A stretch of DNA of 64,000 bases from UBA3537 sp965658025 (GCA_965658025.1 CBFHQL010000006.1:62001-126000), one strand, 5' to 3'. Counted from the stretch's first letter, positions 26,765 to 36,566 are shown. Program-made: numbers and translations. The notes: generated by a model not told the origin, from the sequence alone.

Positions 26765-27858
26765 GCAAATCAAAATTAAAAATAGCGATTGTAACCTCGT
26801 CATTGGGGAGGGGTGGTGCTCAGAAATCTTCCGCTAATTTATCATTTGTTTTATCGAAGTTACATTATGATGTTCATGTTATATCTATATTGAATCAAAT
26901 TGATTATAAATATCAAGGTCAGCTTTTGAATTTAGGTAAATTAAAAGATCAAAAAGATTCCATATTTGGAAAAATAAAACGTTTTAGATTGTTTTACAAC
27001 TATCTTAAATCAGAGAATTTTGATTACATTATTGATAGCCGAGCGCGACCAAAGTTTTTTAAGCAATTACTCATTAATAAAATCTTATATGCCCATCAGA
27101 AAGTAATTTATGTGGTTCATAGCTATTGGTTAAAAAATTATTTTCCAAAACAAAGATTTTTAGCAAAACTATTGTACAATAAAGCATTTCAGTTGGTTGC
27201 CGTTTCTCAAGAAATAAAAAAACGGATTAAGCTTGAATACGGATTTAATCAAGTCAGTACGATTTATAATTGTTTGTCCAGGAGCGAACCTGTTGTAAAT
27301 CAAGATACCCCAAAATTGCCTCAAAAGTTCATTTTATATTTTGGACGAATTGATGATAAAATCAAAAATATTTCATTGCTTATTGCTGGGTACAACCAAT
27401 CTAAATTAGCACAAAAAAACATCAAACTTGTTATTTTAGGGGATGGACCTGACACAACATACTTAAAACAAAAGACGGTAGACTTGCAACTTCAGCATCA
27501 AATAGTGTTTTTGCCCTATTGTGCTGATCCTTCTAGTATTATAAAAAGGGCGCTGTTTAGTGTACTCAGTAGTCGTTATGAGGGATTTCCTATGGTACTT
27601 ATAGAGAGTTTATCGTTTGGAACTCCAGTTGTTTCTGTGGATTGTAAATCAGGTCCAAAAGAGGTTATTCAACATGAAATAAATGGTTTGCTTGTTGAAA
27701 ACCACAATCCAAAGGCATTGGCAAAGGCCTTTGATTGTTTCCTTGAGGACAAACAACTATATCTCCATTGCAAGCAAAACGCAGAAAAAAGTATTGAAAA
27801 ATTTTCAGATGAAACAATTTCAAAGTTTTGGTTAAAACTCCTAAAATCGTCACCTTAA
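26761..27858 (+). CDS. GT4 family glycosyltransferase
   Basis: The 365-residue protein has the GT-B fold pattern: an N-terminal SSLGRGGAQKSS glycine loop and a C-terminal nucleotide-sugar site SSRYEGFPMVLIESLSFGTP with the E-x7-E motif and P-V-V-S-V-D-C-K-S-G-P-K-E-V. It overlaps the previous gene by ATGA, so translation is probably coupled. It likely adds one sugar to a surface glycan; donor and acceptor are unknown. Confidence 0.92.
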   Translation: MSKSKLKIAIVTSSLGRGGAQKSSANLSFVLSKLHYDVHVISILNQIDYKYQGQLLNLGKLKDQKDSIFGKIKRFRLFYNYLKSENFDYIIDSRARPKFFKQLLINKILYAHQKVIYVVHSYWLKNYFPKQRFLAKLLYNKAFQLVAVSQEIKKRIKLEYGFNQVSTIYNCLSRSEPVVNQDTPKLPQKFILYFGRIDDKIKNISLLIAGYNQSKLAQKNIKLVILGDGPDTTYLKQKTVDLQLQHQIVFLPYCADPSSIIKRALFSVLSSRYEGFPMVLIESLSFGTPVVSVDCKSGPKEVIQHEINGLLVENHNPKALAKAFDCFLEDKQLYLHCKQNAEKSIEKFSDETISKFWLKLLKSSP

Positions 27859-27876
27859 TTTCTAAAGAAGAGGTTT

Positions 27877-28773
27877 CTATAAATTTAAATCCAGGCTACA
27901 TAAAAAAGCAATTCTATAAAACTGAAATAATTTTATGTTTGGATTTCCTCCTGTCAAGTTTTGTTTAAGCGGTGCTTTCAAGACAGTATATAGCCAAGCA
28001 AAAATGTAATTGAGTTTTAAGGTTTTCAAAACAATAAAGGTTTTGAGTAAACTATTTGAAGACTGTTTGATGTTTTTGTCATTGTAAAGCTTAAATAAAG
28101 ACTTTGCTGCATATTCTTTTTTTTTGAGGTAGTCTATGCTTTTTTCTATGCCCAAATGATACACAGGATTGTCAATGTGTAATACATGCTCTTTATTTTC
28201 TTTAAGTACTGCACCCAACAAAAGATCCATACCATAACTGTTGCCTAAACTATTTATTTTTAATTTCAAATAATATTCTTTTTTCACCAAAAGGTTAGCT
28301 GCAATTGTGACTTTGTAGGGCTGTTTATTTCTTTTTTTGGCGGAAATGGCTTCATATTTTTGTCCATATTTCCACCTCAATAGATAATCATTCTTTGGCT
28401 TTTCTTTCTTATAAGCGAAACCACCAAAAATAAAACTATGCACAGAATTTGATTTTATCTGATGTATATAATTTGAGATAAAACAATCATCAATCAATTC
28501 TACATCAGCATCAAGAAATAAGACCCATGGATATTTTGCATTTTGACATAAAAGTTCTTTAGTGATGGCTCTTCCATTATTTTTTTTAGATAAAATATAA
28601 GACACCTCTGAAAATGACTTAACGCTCTGATTTTTTTCAATAACAGATTTTTCTGAAGCATCATCTAAACAAATGATTTCAAAGGCAATTTCTTCTGCGG
28701 TCAATTGTTTGTGTACACTTTGAACCAATGGTGTAATCAAATAATTGTGTACAGGAATTAATACTGAAATCAT
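27877..28773 (-). CDS. GT2 family glycosyltransferase
   Basis: The ATG chosen starts the protein as M-I-S-V-L-I-P-V-H-N, the usual GT2 beginning; a TTG 27 bases upstream would add nine unneeded residues. The 298-residue GT-A protein has the D-D-A-S nucleotide-binding pair near residue 42 and the D-A-D metal motif in VLFLDADVEL. Later basic K-K-E-Y segments are typical of family members in surface glycan clusters. It runs opposite to the GT4 gene and stops 18 bases from it. Confidence 0.88.
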   Translation of the reverse strand: MISVLIPVHNYLITPLVQSVHKQLTAEEIAFEIICLDDASEKSVIEKNQSVKSFSEVSYILSKKNNGRAITKELLCQNAKYPWVLFLDADVELIDDCFISNYIHQIKSNSVHSFIFGGFAYKKEKPKNDYLLRWKYGQKYEAISAKKRNKQPYKVTIAANLLVKKEYYLKLKINSLGNSYGMDLLLGAVLKENKEHVLHIDNPVYHLGIEKSIDYLKKKEYAAKSLFKLYNDKNIKQSSNSLLKTFIVLKTLKLNYIFAWLYTVLKAPLKQNLTGGNPNIKLFQFYRIAFLCSLDLNL

Positions 28774-28863
28774 AAACGAAATATTAGCCACAAAATACAA
28801 TTTTTATTTTTTTATTGAATCAAAAGACCTAAATTTAAACTCACTTGAATCAACACAACAATC

Positions 28864-29694
28864 ATGAATTACAATAAATCAGAATTAGCTGACTTTATTC
28901 TAATCAAATTAGAATCAAAAAAAAATGAAATACTAGCATCCTATTCAGATTCTGAACAATCGATAGGCTATTTTTTTATTGATGATTTATTACCCAAAAA
29001 AATTGCTCTAGAAATTTTTAATCACTTTCCCTCTACACAAGATGCTATACTTAAAAAAAGCTTGAGAGAATTCAAATATGTGGCCTATCAAATGGATCAA
29101 TACCATCCATTGCTTCAAGAGATTATTTATGCTTTTCAAGACCAAAGGATTGTAGACTTTTTCAAAGAAAATTTAAATATCTCAAGTCTATATCCCGATG
29201 ATAATTTATACGCTGGTGGATTATCCCTTATGGATAAAAATAATTTTTTGAACCCACATTTGGACAACTCACACGATAAAGATAGATCAAGGTGGCGCGT
29301 GTTTAATCTTCTTTATTATATAACACCTGATTGGAAATTGAACAATGGCGGTAATTTAGAAATTTGGCCTAATGGCCTGAAAAGTGAGCCCATCACTATT
29401 GAAAGTAAATTCAATCGACTGGTTGTCATGGCAACCCATCAAAAGTCCTGGCATTCAGTCAGTAAAGTATCTGTTGATGGTGTTCGTTGTTGCGTTTCAA
29501 ATTACTATTTTTCTGATGATCCGTTGCGCGCAAACGATGCTTTTCATGTCACCAGCTTTAGAGGTTGGCCAAAACAAAGAATTATTGATCCTTTACTAAA
29601 TTTAGACAGTAAAATTCGGATGATGGTTCGAAAACTATTTAAAAAAGGTATCGCTGAAAATCCTCACGTGTATAAGAAAAAGCAATCAGATTAG
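28864..29694 (+). CDS. 2-oxoglutarate/Fe(II)-dependent oxygenase
   Basis: The 276-residue protein has the prolyl-4-hydroxylase-like double-stranded beta-helix core. The iron ligands are His132 and Asp134 (N-P-H-L-D-N-S) and the distal His197 (S-W-H-S-V-S). A 2-oxoglutarate-binding Arg follows in G-V-R-C-C-V-S-N-Y-Y. It lies among glycosyltransferases and a flippase, so hydroxylation of a sugar, lipid or surface protein is likely. The substrate is not known. Its end overlaps the convergent ftsE gene by 4 bases. Confidence 0.87.
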   Translation: MNYNKSELADFILIKLESKKNEILASYSDSEQSIGYFFIDDLLPKKIALEIFNHFPSTQDAILKKSLREFKYVAYQMDQYHPLLQEIIYAFQDQRIVDFFKENLNISSLYPDDNLYAGGLSLMDKNNFLNPHLDNSHDKDRSRWRVFNLLYYITPDWKLNNGGNLEIWPNGLKSEPITIESKFNRLVVMATHQKSWHSVSKVSVDGVRCCVSNYYFSDDPLRANDAFHVTSFRGWPKQRIIDPLLNLDSKIRMMVRKLFKKGIAENPHVYKKKQSD

Positions 29695-30377
29695 TTTTCT
29701 TTTCGTTGCACTACTTCAAACACTTTGTTGTCCTCACATTTTAGGGTTTTACTTGGGTACTTCAAGAGTAAACCATAATCGTGTGTGGCCATAAAAATAG
29801 TGTTTCCCTTTTTATTCAAATCTTGTAAAACTTCCATAACTTCAATACTAGTTTCAGGATCAAGATTACCTGTAGGTTCGTCGGCCAAAATGAGTTCAGG
29901 ATTGTTTAATAATGCCCTTGCAATAGCCACACGTTGCTGTTCACCACCAGAAAGTTCATGCGGAAATTTGTGCCCTTTATTTTGCATACTCACTTTCGTC
30001 AGAACGTCTTCAATTTTTTGTTTTATTTTAATTTTGTCTTTCCATCCAGTTGCCCGCAAAACAAAGTCCATATTATCATTAATGGTTCGTTCGTTGAGGA
30101 GCTTAAAATCTTGAAAAACAATCCCCAATTTTCTTCTTAAAAATGGAATATTTTTATCTTTCAAATCTGTTAGATCAAATCCTACAATTTGTCCTTTTCC
30201 TTGGGCGAGTTTCAAGTCACCATAAAGCGTTTTTAATAAACTACTTTTTCCTGAGCCCGTTTTTCCAATTAAGTAAACAAACTCTCCTTTCTTTACATCG
30301 ATATCAACATCGTTGAGAATCAAATTTTTATCTTGAAAAATGGAAGCATTTTCTAATTTTAAAACAGAATCGGACAT
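29691..30377 (-). CDS. ftsE: FtsE-like ABC transporter ATP-binding protein
   Basis: FtsE, with membrane partner FtsX, controls peptidoglycan hydrolases at the division site. The 228-residue ATPase has Walker A GKTGSGKSS, signature LSGGEQQRV, Walker B LILADEPTGNLDP and H-loop ATHDY. The R-R-K-L-G-I-V-F-Q-D-F-K-L-L Q-loop is close to FtsE. No ftsX gene is adjacent, unlike in E. coli. A LolD-type role is possible but the sequence fits FtsE better. Confidence 0.85.
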   Translation of the reverse strand: MSDSVLKLENASIFQDKNLILNDVDIDVKKGEFVYLIGKTGSGKSSLLKTLYGDLKLAQGKGQIVGFDLTDLKDKNIPFLRRKLGIVFQDFKLLNERTINDNMDFVLRATGWKDKIKIKQKIEDVLTKVSMQNKGHKFPHELSGGEQQRVAIARALLNNPELILADEPTGNLDPETSIEVMEVLQDLNKKGNTIFMATHDYGLLLKYPSKTLKCEDNKVFEVVQRKEN

Positions 30378-30524
30378 GGATTTTTATTATAAATATTCTA
30401 TAAAAGTATCACTATTCAAGGCAATAATCAAATTTCATGTGCATTAAACAATGCATTATTTTAGATCAAGTTTTTTTTTGCCATAATTTAAATCAATTTA
30501 CTCCGTTATAAAGGGTATAAACTT

Positions 30525-30532
30525 TATATTTG
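30525..30532 (+). promoter_or_regulatory. -7 promoter box before the TPR gene
   Basis: TATATTTG matches TAnnTTTG and is 23 bases before the chosen ATG. It would drive the TPR and beta-barrel gene pair. Confidence 0.5.
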
Positions 30533-30555
30533 AATACATTTCAACCTTGGTTCGT

Positions 30556-33500
30556 ATGAGTTACAAAAGCATATTTTTCTCCATTCTAATCTTTTGTCTT
30601 AGTTTTTCGTTGTACGCTCAAAAAACTGAGGCTTACAATCGACCCAACAAAGATTATTTAATGGCTTTATCTTTGTTTGAGCTCGGCTCTTATGCCTCTG
30701 CGCAAAGCTTGTTTGATAATCTTCAACTGCAATCCAAAAATCCGCACATAGTTTCCGATGCGGCCTATTATTTTGCAGTTTGTGCCATTCGATTGAATCA
30801 ACAACAAGCTGAACAATACTGTGAACGCTTTTTGGAGCGTTACCCTACGAGTCCAAGGAAAAACACCGTATATCTCGATGCTGGAGATTATTATTTTGCC
30901 AATGCAAAATATGCCTACGCACGGAAGTGGTATCAGAACGTATCAATCAATCAAGTTCCCGCCGGAAAGAAAGAGCAGTTTTATTTTAATTATGGTTATG
31001 TCAATTACGCCACCAAAAATTTTAAGCAAGCCAAAGAAAATCTTTCCAAAGTTGAATATTCAGATCAATATGGCGCGCAAGCCAAATATTATATTGGTTT
31101 TATGGCCTACGAAGGTGATGATTATGATGAAGCCACCAAATATTTAGATCAAATTTCTGATCAACAGCGCTACAAAAATGAATTGAATTATTTTCAAGCG
31201 GATTTGAATTTTAAGCTAGGTGCATTTCAAAAAGCCATTGATGTCGCCAAAAACGCTCTGGAAAAGGCGAATAAAAAGGAATCTTCAGAGTTGTCAAAAA
31301 TTATTGGAGAAAGTTATTTCAATCTAAAAAAATACAATGAAGCCATTCCGTACCTTAAGGACTATAAAGGCCAAAAAGGAAAATGGACCAATGTGGATTT
31401 TTATCAATTGGGTTATGCTTATTACAAGCAAAATGACTTTGAAAACGCCATTGGAGAATTCAATAAAATCATTAATGGAAATAACGCCATTGCTCAAAAT
31501 GCGTATTATCATTTAGGAGAAAGTTATATCAAATTAGACAAAAAGCAACAAGCCCTAAACGCATTTCGTATTGCTTCAGAAATGGATTTTGATGCCAAAA
31601 TCAAAGAAGATGCATGGCTAAATTATGCCAAACTCAGTTACGATATTGGAAACCCTTATATTTCTACCCCTCAGGTGTTAAGTGATTTTTTAGAACGCTA
31701 TCCAAAATCTCCTTTTCGGGAATCTATAGAACTCCTTTTGGTGGATTCTTATATGTCTTCCAAAAATTATAAAGAAGCCCTTTTGCTTTTGGAGTCCAAT
31801 ATGCGGAATGCTTTGAAACCAAATTATCAAAAAGTTGCGTTTTATAGAGGCTTAGAATTGTATAATAGTACTGATTATACACAAGCACAGACTCTTTTAC
31901 AAAAAGCGATTGCGCTCGACATTGATCCTTATATTACCGCTAGGGCAATATACTGGAATGCCGAAATTGATTTTTTGAACTTAAATTTCGATACCGCGCT
32001 TTATGGTTTTCTAAACTATAAAAACAACAAAAAAGCGAGTACTGCACCAGAATACAAGCAATTAAATTACAGTTTAGGGTATACACATTTCAAACTAAAA
32101 CAATACCCCAAAGCCATTGCTGCTTTTGAATCTTTTGTTTCAACAAGATCAGCGCAAAGGTCATTTATAAATGATGCGTTGTTGCGCACCGCAGATGCCT
32201 ATTATGTGACCAAAGCATATCAAAAAGCAATTGATACCTATGCAAAAGTGATAGACAACAAAGCGCCATCTACTGATTATGCCACTTTTCAAACCGCAGT
32301 GAGTTATGGTTTTTTGGGACAAACAACCAACAAATTAAACACCCTAAAAAAAGTCCTCAATTATAAAAAATCTGCATATTTAGATCAGGTTTATTTCGAA
32401 ATGGCTAATACCTACAACGCTCTAAATAACACCCAAAAAGCACTTGAAACGTACGATATAGTTATTAATAGATACATCAAGAGCGCGTTGGTTTCAAAAG
32501 CGCTTTTACGCAAGGGATTATTGCTTTATAATGCCAATGATAATCAAAAGGCACTGGAAGTTTTCAAACGTGTTGCAGCAGACTATCCCTCCACACCCGA
32601 AGCGTTTCAATCCATCAGCTCCGCACGCTCTATTTATATAGATTCTGGTCATGTCAATGAATATGCCGCATGGGTTGGAACACTGAATTATGTAGGTATT
32701 ACTGATAAAGAGTTGGAAAAAACGTCTTACGAAGCTGCTGAAAAGCAATATCTCGATAATAATACTAACAAAGCCATCACTTTGTTTAATGACTATATTT
32801 TGAAATTTCCAAATGCAGGGCAAATCAACAAAGCACAGTTCTATTTGGCTAGCTTGTATTTTAAGCAAAATTTAAAAGAAAATGCATTACCCCATTATGA
32901 ATTTGTGATTGAGCAACCTCCAAATGAATTCACCGAACAAGCCCTTCAAAAACTATGTGTCATCAAACTTGAAAATGGGGGAGAAGCACAGCAGGTTTTA
33001 AAGCGTTTAGCATTGGAGGCCAAAAACCCTCAAAATATTCTTTTTGCGCAATCCAATTTGATGAAAATAGCATACGAACAAGACGATTTTTCTGCTGCGC
33101 TAAATTATGCACAAATTATTTTGGATAATCCCAACACCGACGATTTTATTAAAAGTGATGCACAGATCATCACTGCGCGATCTGCACTTGAACTGGGTGA
33201 CGAAGATTTAGCCAGAAGCTCTTACACCAAAGTAGCCACTTCAAACACAATGGCCTATGCAGCAGAAGCAAAGTATTACGATGCTTTTTTTCAGAGCAAA
33301 GAACAAGCATTTGCTCAATCCAATGAATTGATTCAGGAATTGATTCAGCAATACCCAAGCAACAAATTATTTGCGGGTAAAGGACTTATTTTGATGGCTA
33401 AAAATTATTATGCGCTTGATGATGCTTTTCAAGCAACATACATCTTAGAAAGTGTCATCAAAAATTTCACTTCATTTGAAGTCCTAAAAACAGAAGCAAC

Positions 33501-33591
33501 TCAATTGCTTGAAACCTATGAACGCGAACTTTCAAAATCTAATGCATCAATTGAATCTCAACAAGAAACAAAAAATGAGGATGAAAACTAA
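30556..33591 (+). CDS. Large secreted tetratricopeptide-repeat protein
   Basis: The chosen ATG gives 1011 residues with a signal peptide ending L-Y-A-Q; a TTG nine bases upstream is in frame but adds no signal features. The body is made of degenerate TPR helices of about 34 residues, with repeated A-x-x-Y-x-x-G and A-I-x-x-F-x-x-x-I patterns. It probably serves as a periplasmic scaffold. Its 3' end overlaps the next gene, an outer-membrane barrel, so the two likely work together. It has no lipobox. Confidence 0.88.
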   Translation: MSYKSIFFSILIFCLSFSLYAQKTEAYNRPNKDYLMALSLFELGSYASAQSLFDNLQLQSKNPHIVSDAAYYFAVCAIRLNQQQAEQYCERFLERYPTSPRKNTVYLDAGDYYFANAKYAYARKWYQNVSINQVPAGKKEQFYFNYGYVNYATKNFKQAKENLSKVEYSDQYGAQAKYYIGFMAYEGDDYDEATKYLDQISDQQRYKNELNYFQADLNFKLGAFQKAIDVAKNALEKANKKESSELSKIIGESYFNLKKYNEAIPYLKDYKGQKGKWTNVDFYQLGYAYYKQNDFENAIGEFNKIINGNNAIAQNAYYHLGESYIKLDKKQQALNAFRIASEMDFDAKIKEDAWLNYAKLSYDIGNPYISTPQVLSDFLERYPKSPFRESIELLLVDSYMSSKNYKEALLLLESNMRNALKPNYQKVAFYRGLELYNSTDYTQAQTLLQKAIALDIDPYITARAIYWNAEIDFLNLNFDTALYGFLNYKNNKKASTAPEYKQLNYSLGYTHFKLKQYPKAIAAFESFVSTRSAQRSFINDALLRTADAYYVTKAYQKAIDTYAKVIDNKAPSTDYATFQTAVSYGFLGQTTNKLNTLKKVLNYKKSAYLDQVYFEMANTYNALNNTQKALETYDIVINRYIKSALVSKALLRKGLLLYNANDNQKALEVFKRVAADYPSTPEAFQSISSARSIYIDSGHVNEYAAWVGTLNYVGITDKELEKTSYEAAEKQYLDNNTNKAITLFNDYILKFPNAGQINKAQFYLASLYFKQNLKENALPHYEFVIEQPPNEFTEQALQKLCVIKLENGGEAQQVLKRLALEAKNPQNILFAQSNLMKIAYEQDDFSAALNYAQIILDNPNTDDFIKSDAQIITARSALELGDEDLARSSYTKVATSNTMAYAAEAKYYDAFFQSKEQAFAQSNELIQELIQQYPSNKLFAGKGLILMAKNYYALDDAFQATYILESVIKNFTSFEVLKTEATQLLETYERELSKSNASIESQQETKNEDEN

Positions 33592-35320
33592 AAGAGCACA
33601 TGCCGTTTATTTGTCTATGGTTCTGGCTTGTTCTGGCTTTACGTTGGCGCAAGAAAATATACCCAAAGATTCTTTAGATACTCAACTCGTCAAGGTGGTT
33701 AAACCCTACACACCAAAAATTTCTGATGCCTTTAAATTGAAGCACTCGCCAGCTTTAGATGATCAACAAAACAAACCAAAAGCCGCCATTGAGTATACAA
33801 TTTTTTCCATTCCTGTTGCATCAACATTTACCCCGGCTAAATCAAAATCTTTAGGACTTGAACAATTAAAAAGAGAAAAAAAATTCAATAGTATCGTGTC
33901 GCTTTCAGGAGGAAATTATACTTCTATAAACGGGGATTTGTTTTTGAATAAATCCCTTGCCAAGGGGAAAAACCTAAGTGCTTTTTTAAATCATCAATCG
34001 GCACAAGGTGGAATTAAAGAGGTGATTTTAGACGACGGTTTTTCGACAAACACTGCTCAATTCAAGTATGCTGTTGACCAACGCAGTTTAAACTGGAATG
34101 TTGGTGTAGATGCACAACGGTTTATGACGCATTGGTACGGATTGCCTCCCCATTTCGACAATACCCAAAATCAGTCATTTGACGCCAAACAAGTTGTTTC
34201 AATTTTTGAATCGAAAGGCGGTTTAAACGTCAATGAAGGGGTTTTTAAATCTGCAAAAGCCAATATGTACACGCTTTCAGATGACTTTAATTCAAATGAA
34301 ATGAGAGCTCAACTTGGGACAAACTTAGATTTAAATATTTTAGACACCCCAATCCAAACTCGTCTTGATATTGATTTTCTAAATGGAACCTTTCAGCAAA
34401 ATGACAATAATGCACAAACGCTTGATTTTGGGAATTTCATGGCATCATTGTCACCAATGTACAAATTTGAACGTTCTAATTTAATACTCAATTTAGGACT
34501 GAAAACAGTCTATTTTAATGACATAGAGCGTTCAAAACAAAAGTTTTATGTGTACCCAAATATCTCAGCTTCTTATGCGGTTGTCAATTCTATTTTGATT
34601 GCTTATGCAGGTGTTGAAGGGGATTTGATGCAGAATACGTATAGAGATTTGTATGCCATAAATCCGTTTGTTTCTCCAACACTCAATATTCGTTCGACCT
34701 CGATGCCCTACAAGTTCTTTTTGGGCACAAAGGGGAAGTTGTCCAATAGCTTATCATACGATGTTACTGGAGTCTTTTCACGACAGAATGATGCAGTATT
34801 TTTTCAAAAGAATTCAGCGCAAACAACCTTGGCACAACAGCCATATAGTTATGGCAATTCCTTTGGTTTGGTCTACGACGATCTTGAAACGTTTTCAGTT
34901 AAAGGTTCACTTCTTTTTCAAGTTAGCAATGCGTTCAATTTTTCGGCCAGTTCATCCTTTAATTCATTTAGTTTGAGTTCAGAAGAAAAAGCATGGAATT
35001 TACCTGAACTAGAGCTGTCTTTTGGGGTGCGCTATCAACCGACAGAGCGCTTAAATTTGGGTATTCAAGGATTTTATCAAGGCAGTCGTTACGACCTAGA
35101 AAAACAGATTCTTCTCCCAACATATGTACTTCAAGAAGAACAAATTCAATTAGATTCCTTTTTTGATTTGAATATTGATGCTACTTATGAACTGACATCA
35201 AGATGGTTTGCGACCTTAAAATTAAATAATATTTTAGGGAAAAATTACCAACGATGGATGCATTATCCCGTTCAAGGGGTTCAAGTGTCTGCAGGTGCTT
35301 TTTATAAATTCGATTTTTAA
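33581..35320 (+). CDS. Outer-membrane beta-barrel protein
   Basis: Starting at the second of two nearby ATGs, the protein has 579 residues with a signal peptide ending F-T-L-A-Q. After a short N-terminal region (V-K-P-Y-T-P-K-I-S-D-A-F), alternating polar and aromatic strands run to a C-terminal Phe (Y-K-F-D-F), the hallmark of a membrane barrel. It resembles TonB-receptor-like barrels without a plug domain. The ATG lies inside the end of the TPR gene (11-base overlap), which suggests coupled translation. The ligand is unknown. Confidence 0.82.
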   Translation: MKTKRAHAVYLSMVLACSGFTLAQENIPKDSLDTQLVKVVKPYTPKISDAFKLKHSPALDDQQNKPKAAIEYTIFSIPVASTFTPAKSKSLGLEQLKREKKFNSIVSLSGGNYTSINGDLFLNKSLAKGKNLSAFLNHQSAQGGIKEVILDDGFSTNTAQFKYAVDQRSLNWNVGVDAQRFMTHWYGLPPHFDNTQNQSFDAKQVVSIFESKGGLNVNEGVFKSAKANMYTLSDDFNSNEMRAQLGTNLDLNILDTPIQTRLDIDFLNGTFQQNDNNAQTLDFGNFMASLSPMYKFERSNLILNLGLKTVYFNDIERSKQKFYVYPNISASYAVVNSILIAYAGVEGDLMQNTYRDLYAINPFVSPTLNIRSTSMPYKFFLGTKGKLSNSLSYDVTGVFSRQNDAVFFQKNSAQTTLAQQPYSYGNSFGLVYDDLETFSVKGSLLFQVSNAFNFSASSSFNSFSLSSEEKAWNLPELELSFGVRYQPTERLNLGIQGFYQGSRYDLEKQILLPTYVLQEEQIQLDSFFDLNIDATYELTSRWFATLKLNNILGKNYQRWMHYPVQGVQVSAGAFYKFDF

Positions 35321-35325
35321 TCGAT

Positions 35326-36024
35326 TCATTTTAAAGTAATTTGGGCCAAAAAATCGTGATGAGGGCCATCTTTGATTTTTTTACACATCAAACCTACAAT
35401 TGTACAAGCAGTTTTTAATCGATCAAAATCAAGGTACATCCACGGAAACGAATCTACTTTATTTTTGTACCGCACTGTATACTCCAATTCGCCATAGTAG
35501 GCGTTATGAGTATCCATCCAAAAGCCGCCATCGTCATCCTCGTACATGTACTTTATATCTGAGGAGTCGATGAGTATTTGTCCATTTTTATTTAATAATT
35601 TTTTTAAATGTGCTAAAACTTTTGGCGTTTGCTCTAAAGATCCAAAAATCCCTGAACCATTCATCAAAAGCAGTAAAGTATCAAAAGTTTGCGTTTCATT
35701 TAAAACATTCAAAACTTTTGCATTGTCCAATCCTCTAAGCTGACAACATTCGATGGCTCTGGGCGAGATGTCAATGGATTTTACGTCGAACCCTTTTGTT
35801 TTTAAAATCACACTATGACTTCCTGCACCGCAACCAATATCCAAAATACTGCCTTTGACTAGACTCAGTGCTGTTTGTTCCAATTCGGGCATTTCTTCAA
35901 AAGTTCTAAATAAATAAGAAACATTCAAGGGTTCTTCGTCAGAAATACTGGTAGAAGTGATGAGGTCTTCTTTGCATTTCCCAAGTTGATGATCTAAAAT
36001 AGCAGTTCCAAAAACGTCGTTCAT
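35326..36024 (-). CDS. Class I SAM-dependent methyltransferase
   Basis: The 232-residue protein has the SAM-binding GSILDIGCGAGSHSVIL loop (about residues 55-71), an acidic V-K-S-I-D-I-S strand, and the L-L-L-M-N-G-S-G-I-F-G motif IV region. These fit a methyltransferase-11/25-type fold. The substrate is unknown. It converges on the barrel gene and diverges from the YkgJ-like gene. Confidence 0.87.
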   Translation of the reverse strand: MNDVFGTAILDHQLGKCKEDLITSTSISDEEPLNVSYLFRTFEEMPELEQTALSLVKGSILDIGCGAGSHSVILKTKGFDVKSIDISPRAIECCQLRGLDNAKVLNVLNETQTFDTLLLLMNGSGIFGSLEQTPKVLAHLKKLLNKNGQILIDSSDIKYMYEDDDGGFWMDTHNAYYGELEYTVRYKNKVDSFPWMYLDFDRLKTACTIVGLMCKKIKDGPHHDFLAQITLK

Positions 36025-36041
36025 AAAGTAATTTTTTCATG

Positions 36042-36049
36042 TATTTTTG
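36042..36049 (+). promoter_or_regulatory. -7 promoter box at the YkgJ-like gene
   Basis: TATTTTTG matches TAnnTTTG and overlaps an in-frame ATG at 36039. This makes the ATG at 36054 the likely start and gives a very short or absent leader. Confidence 0.4.
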
Positions 36050-36053
36050 CATC

Positions 36054-36545
36054 ATGCAAGACCAACTTAATGATTTGCCTGAACGTGCCAAAGATAAGCA
36101 TAAGACACACAAAACTTTCTTAGCAAAGCTAAAAAAGAAACCACCAAAGCACTTAGATTATCTGATGCAAGAGTTACATGAACAGGAATTTCAGCGTACC
36201 GATTGTTTGGAATGTGCCAATTGCTGCAAAACTACAGGGCCGCTGTTTACTACAAAAGATATTGAACGTATTTCAAAATCTTTTCGAATGAAACCTTCAA
36301 AATTTATAGCATCTTTTCTAAAAATTGATGAGGATAACGACTATGTTTTACAGTCTGTTCCTTGTGCTTTTTTAGGCACCGATAACAAGTGTAGTATTTA
36401 CGACATACGTCCTAAAGCATGTCGAGAATTTCCTCATACGGACCGTCGAAAGTTTCAGCAAATCAATGCACTTACGCTAAAAAATGTTAAAATTTGTCCT
36501 GCGGCCTTCAATATTGTGGAAGCCATGCAAAAAAAAATAAAATAG
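36054..36545 (+). CDS. YkgJ-family cysteine-cluster protein
   Basis: The 163-residue protein has the family's CLECANCC cluster, then P-C-A-F-L and C-S-I-Y-D-I-R-P-K-A-C-R-E-F-P, giving about seven cysteines suited to bind zinc or an iron-sulfur centre. The function of the family is not established. The frame extends upstream to 36039, but that codon overlaps a promoter box. The next gene has its own promoter starting at the base after the stop. Confidence 0.86.
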   Translation: MQDQLNDLPERAKDKHKTHKTFLAKLKKKPPKHLDYLMQELHEQEFQRTDCLECANCCKTTGPLFTTKDIERISKSFRMKPSKFIASFLKIDEDNDYVLQSVPCAFLGTDNKCSIYDIRPKACREFPHTDRRKFQQINALTLKNVKICPAAFNIVEAMQKKIK

Positions 36546-36553
36546 TATCTTTG
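36546..36553 (+). promoter_or_regulatory. -7 promoter box before the sterol desaturase gene
   Basis: TATCTTTG matches TAnnTTTG and starts directly after the upstream stop codon. The ATG of the next gene follows after 13 bases. Confidence 0.5.
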
Positions 36554-36566
36554 AATACAATTGACC

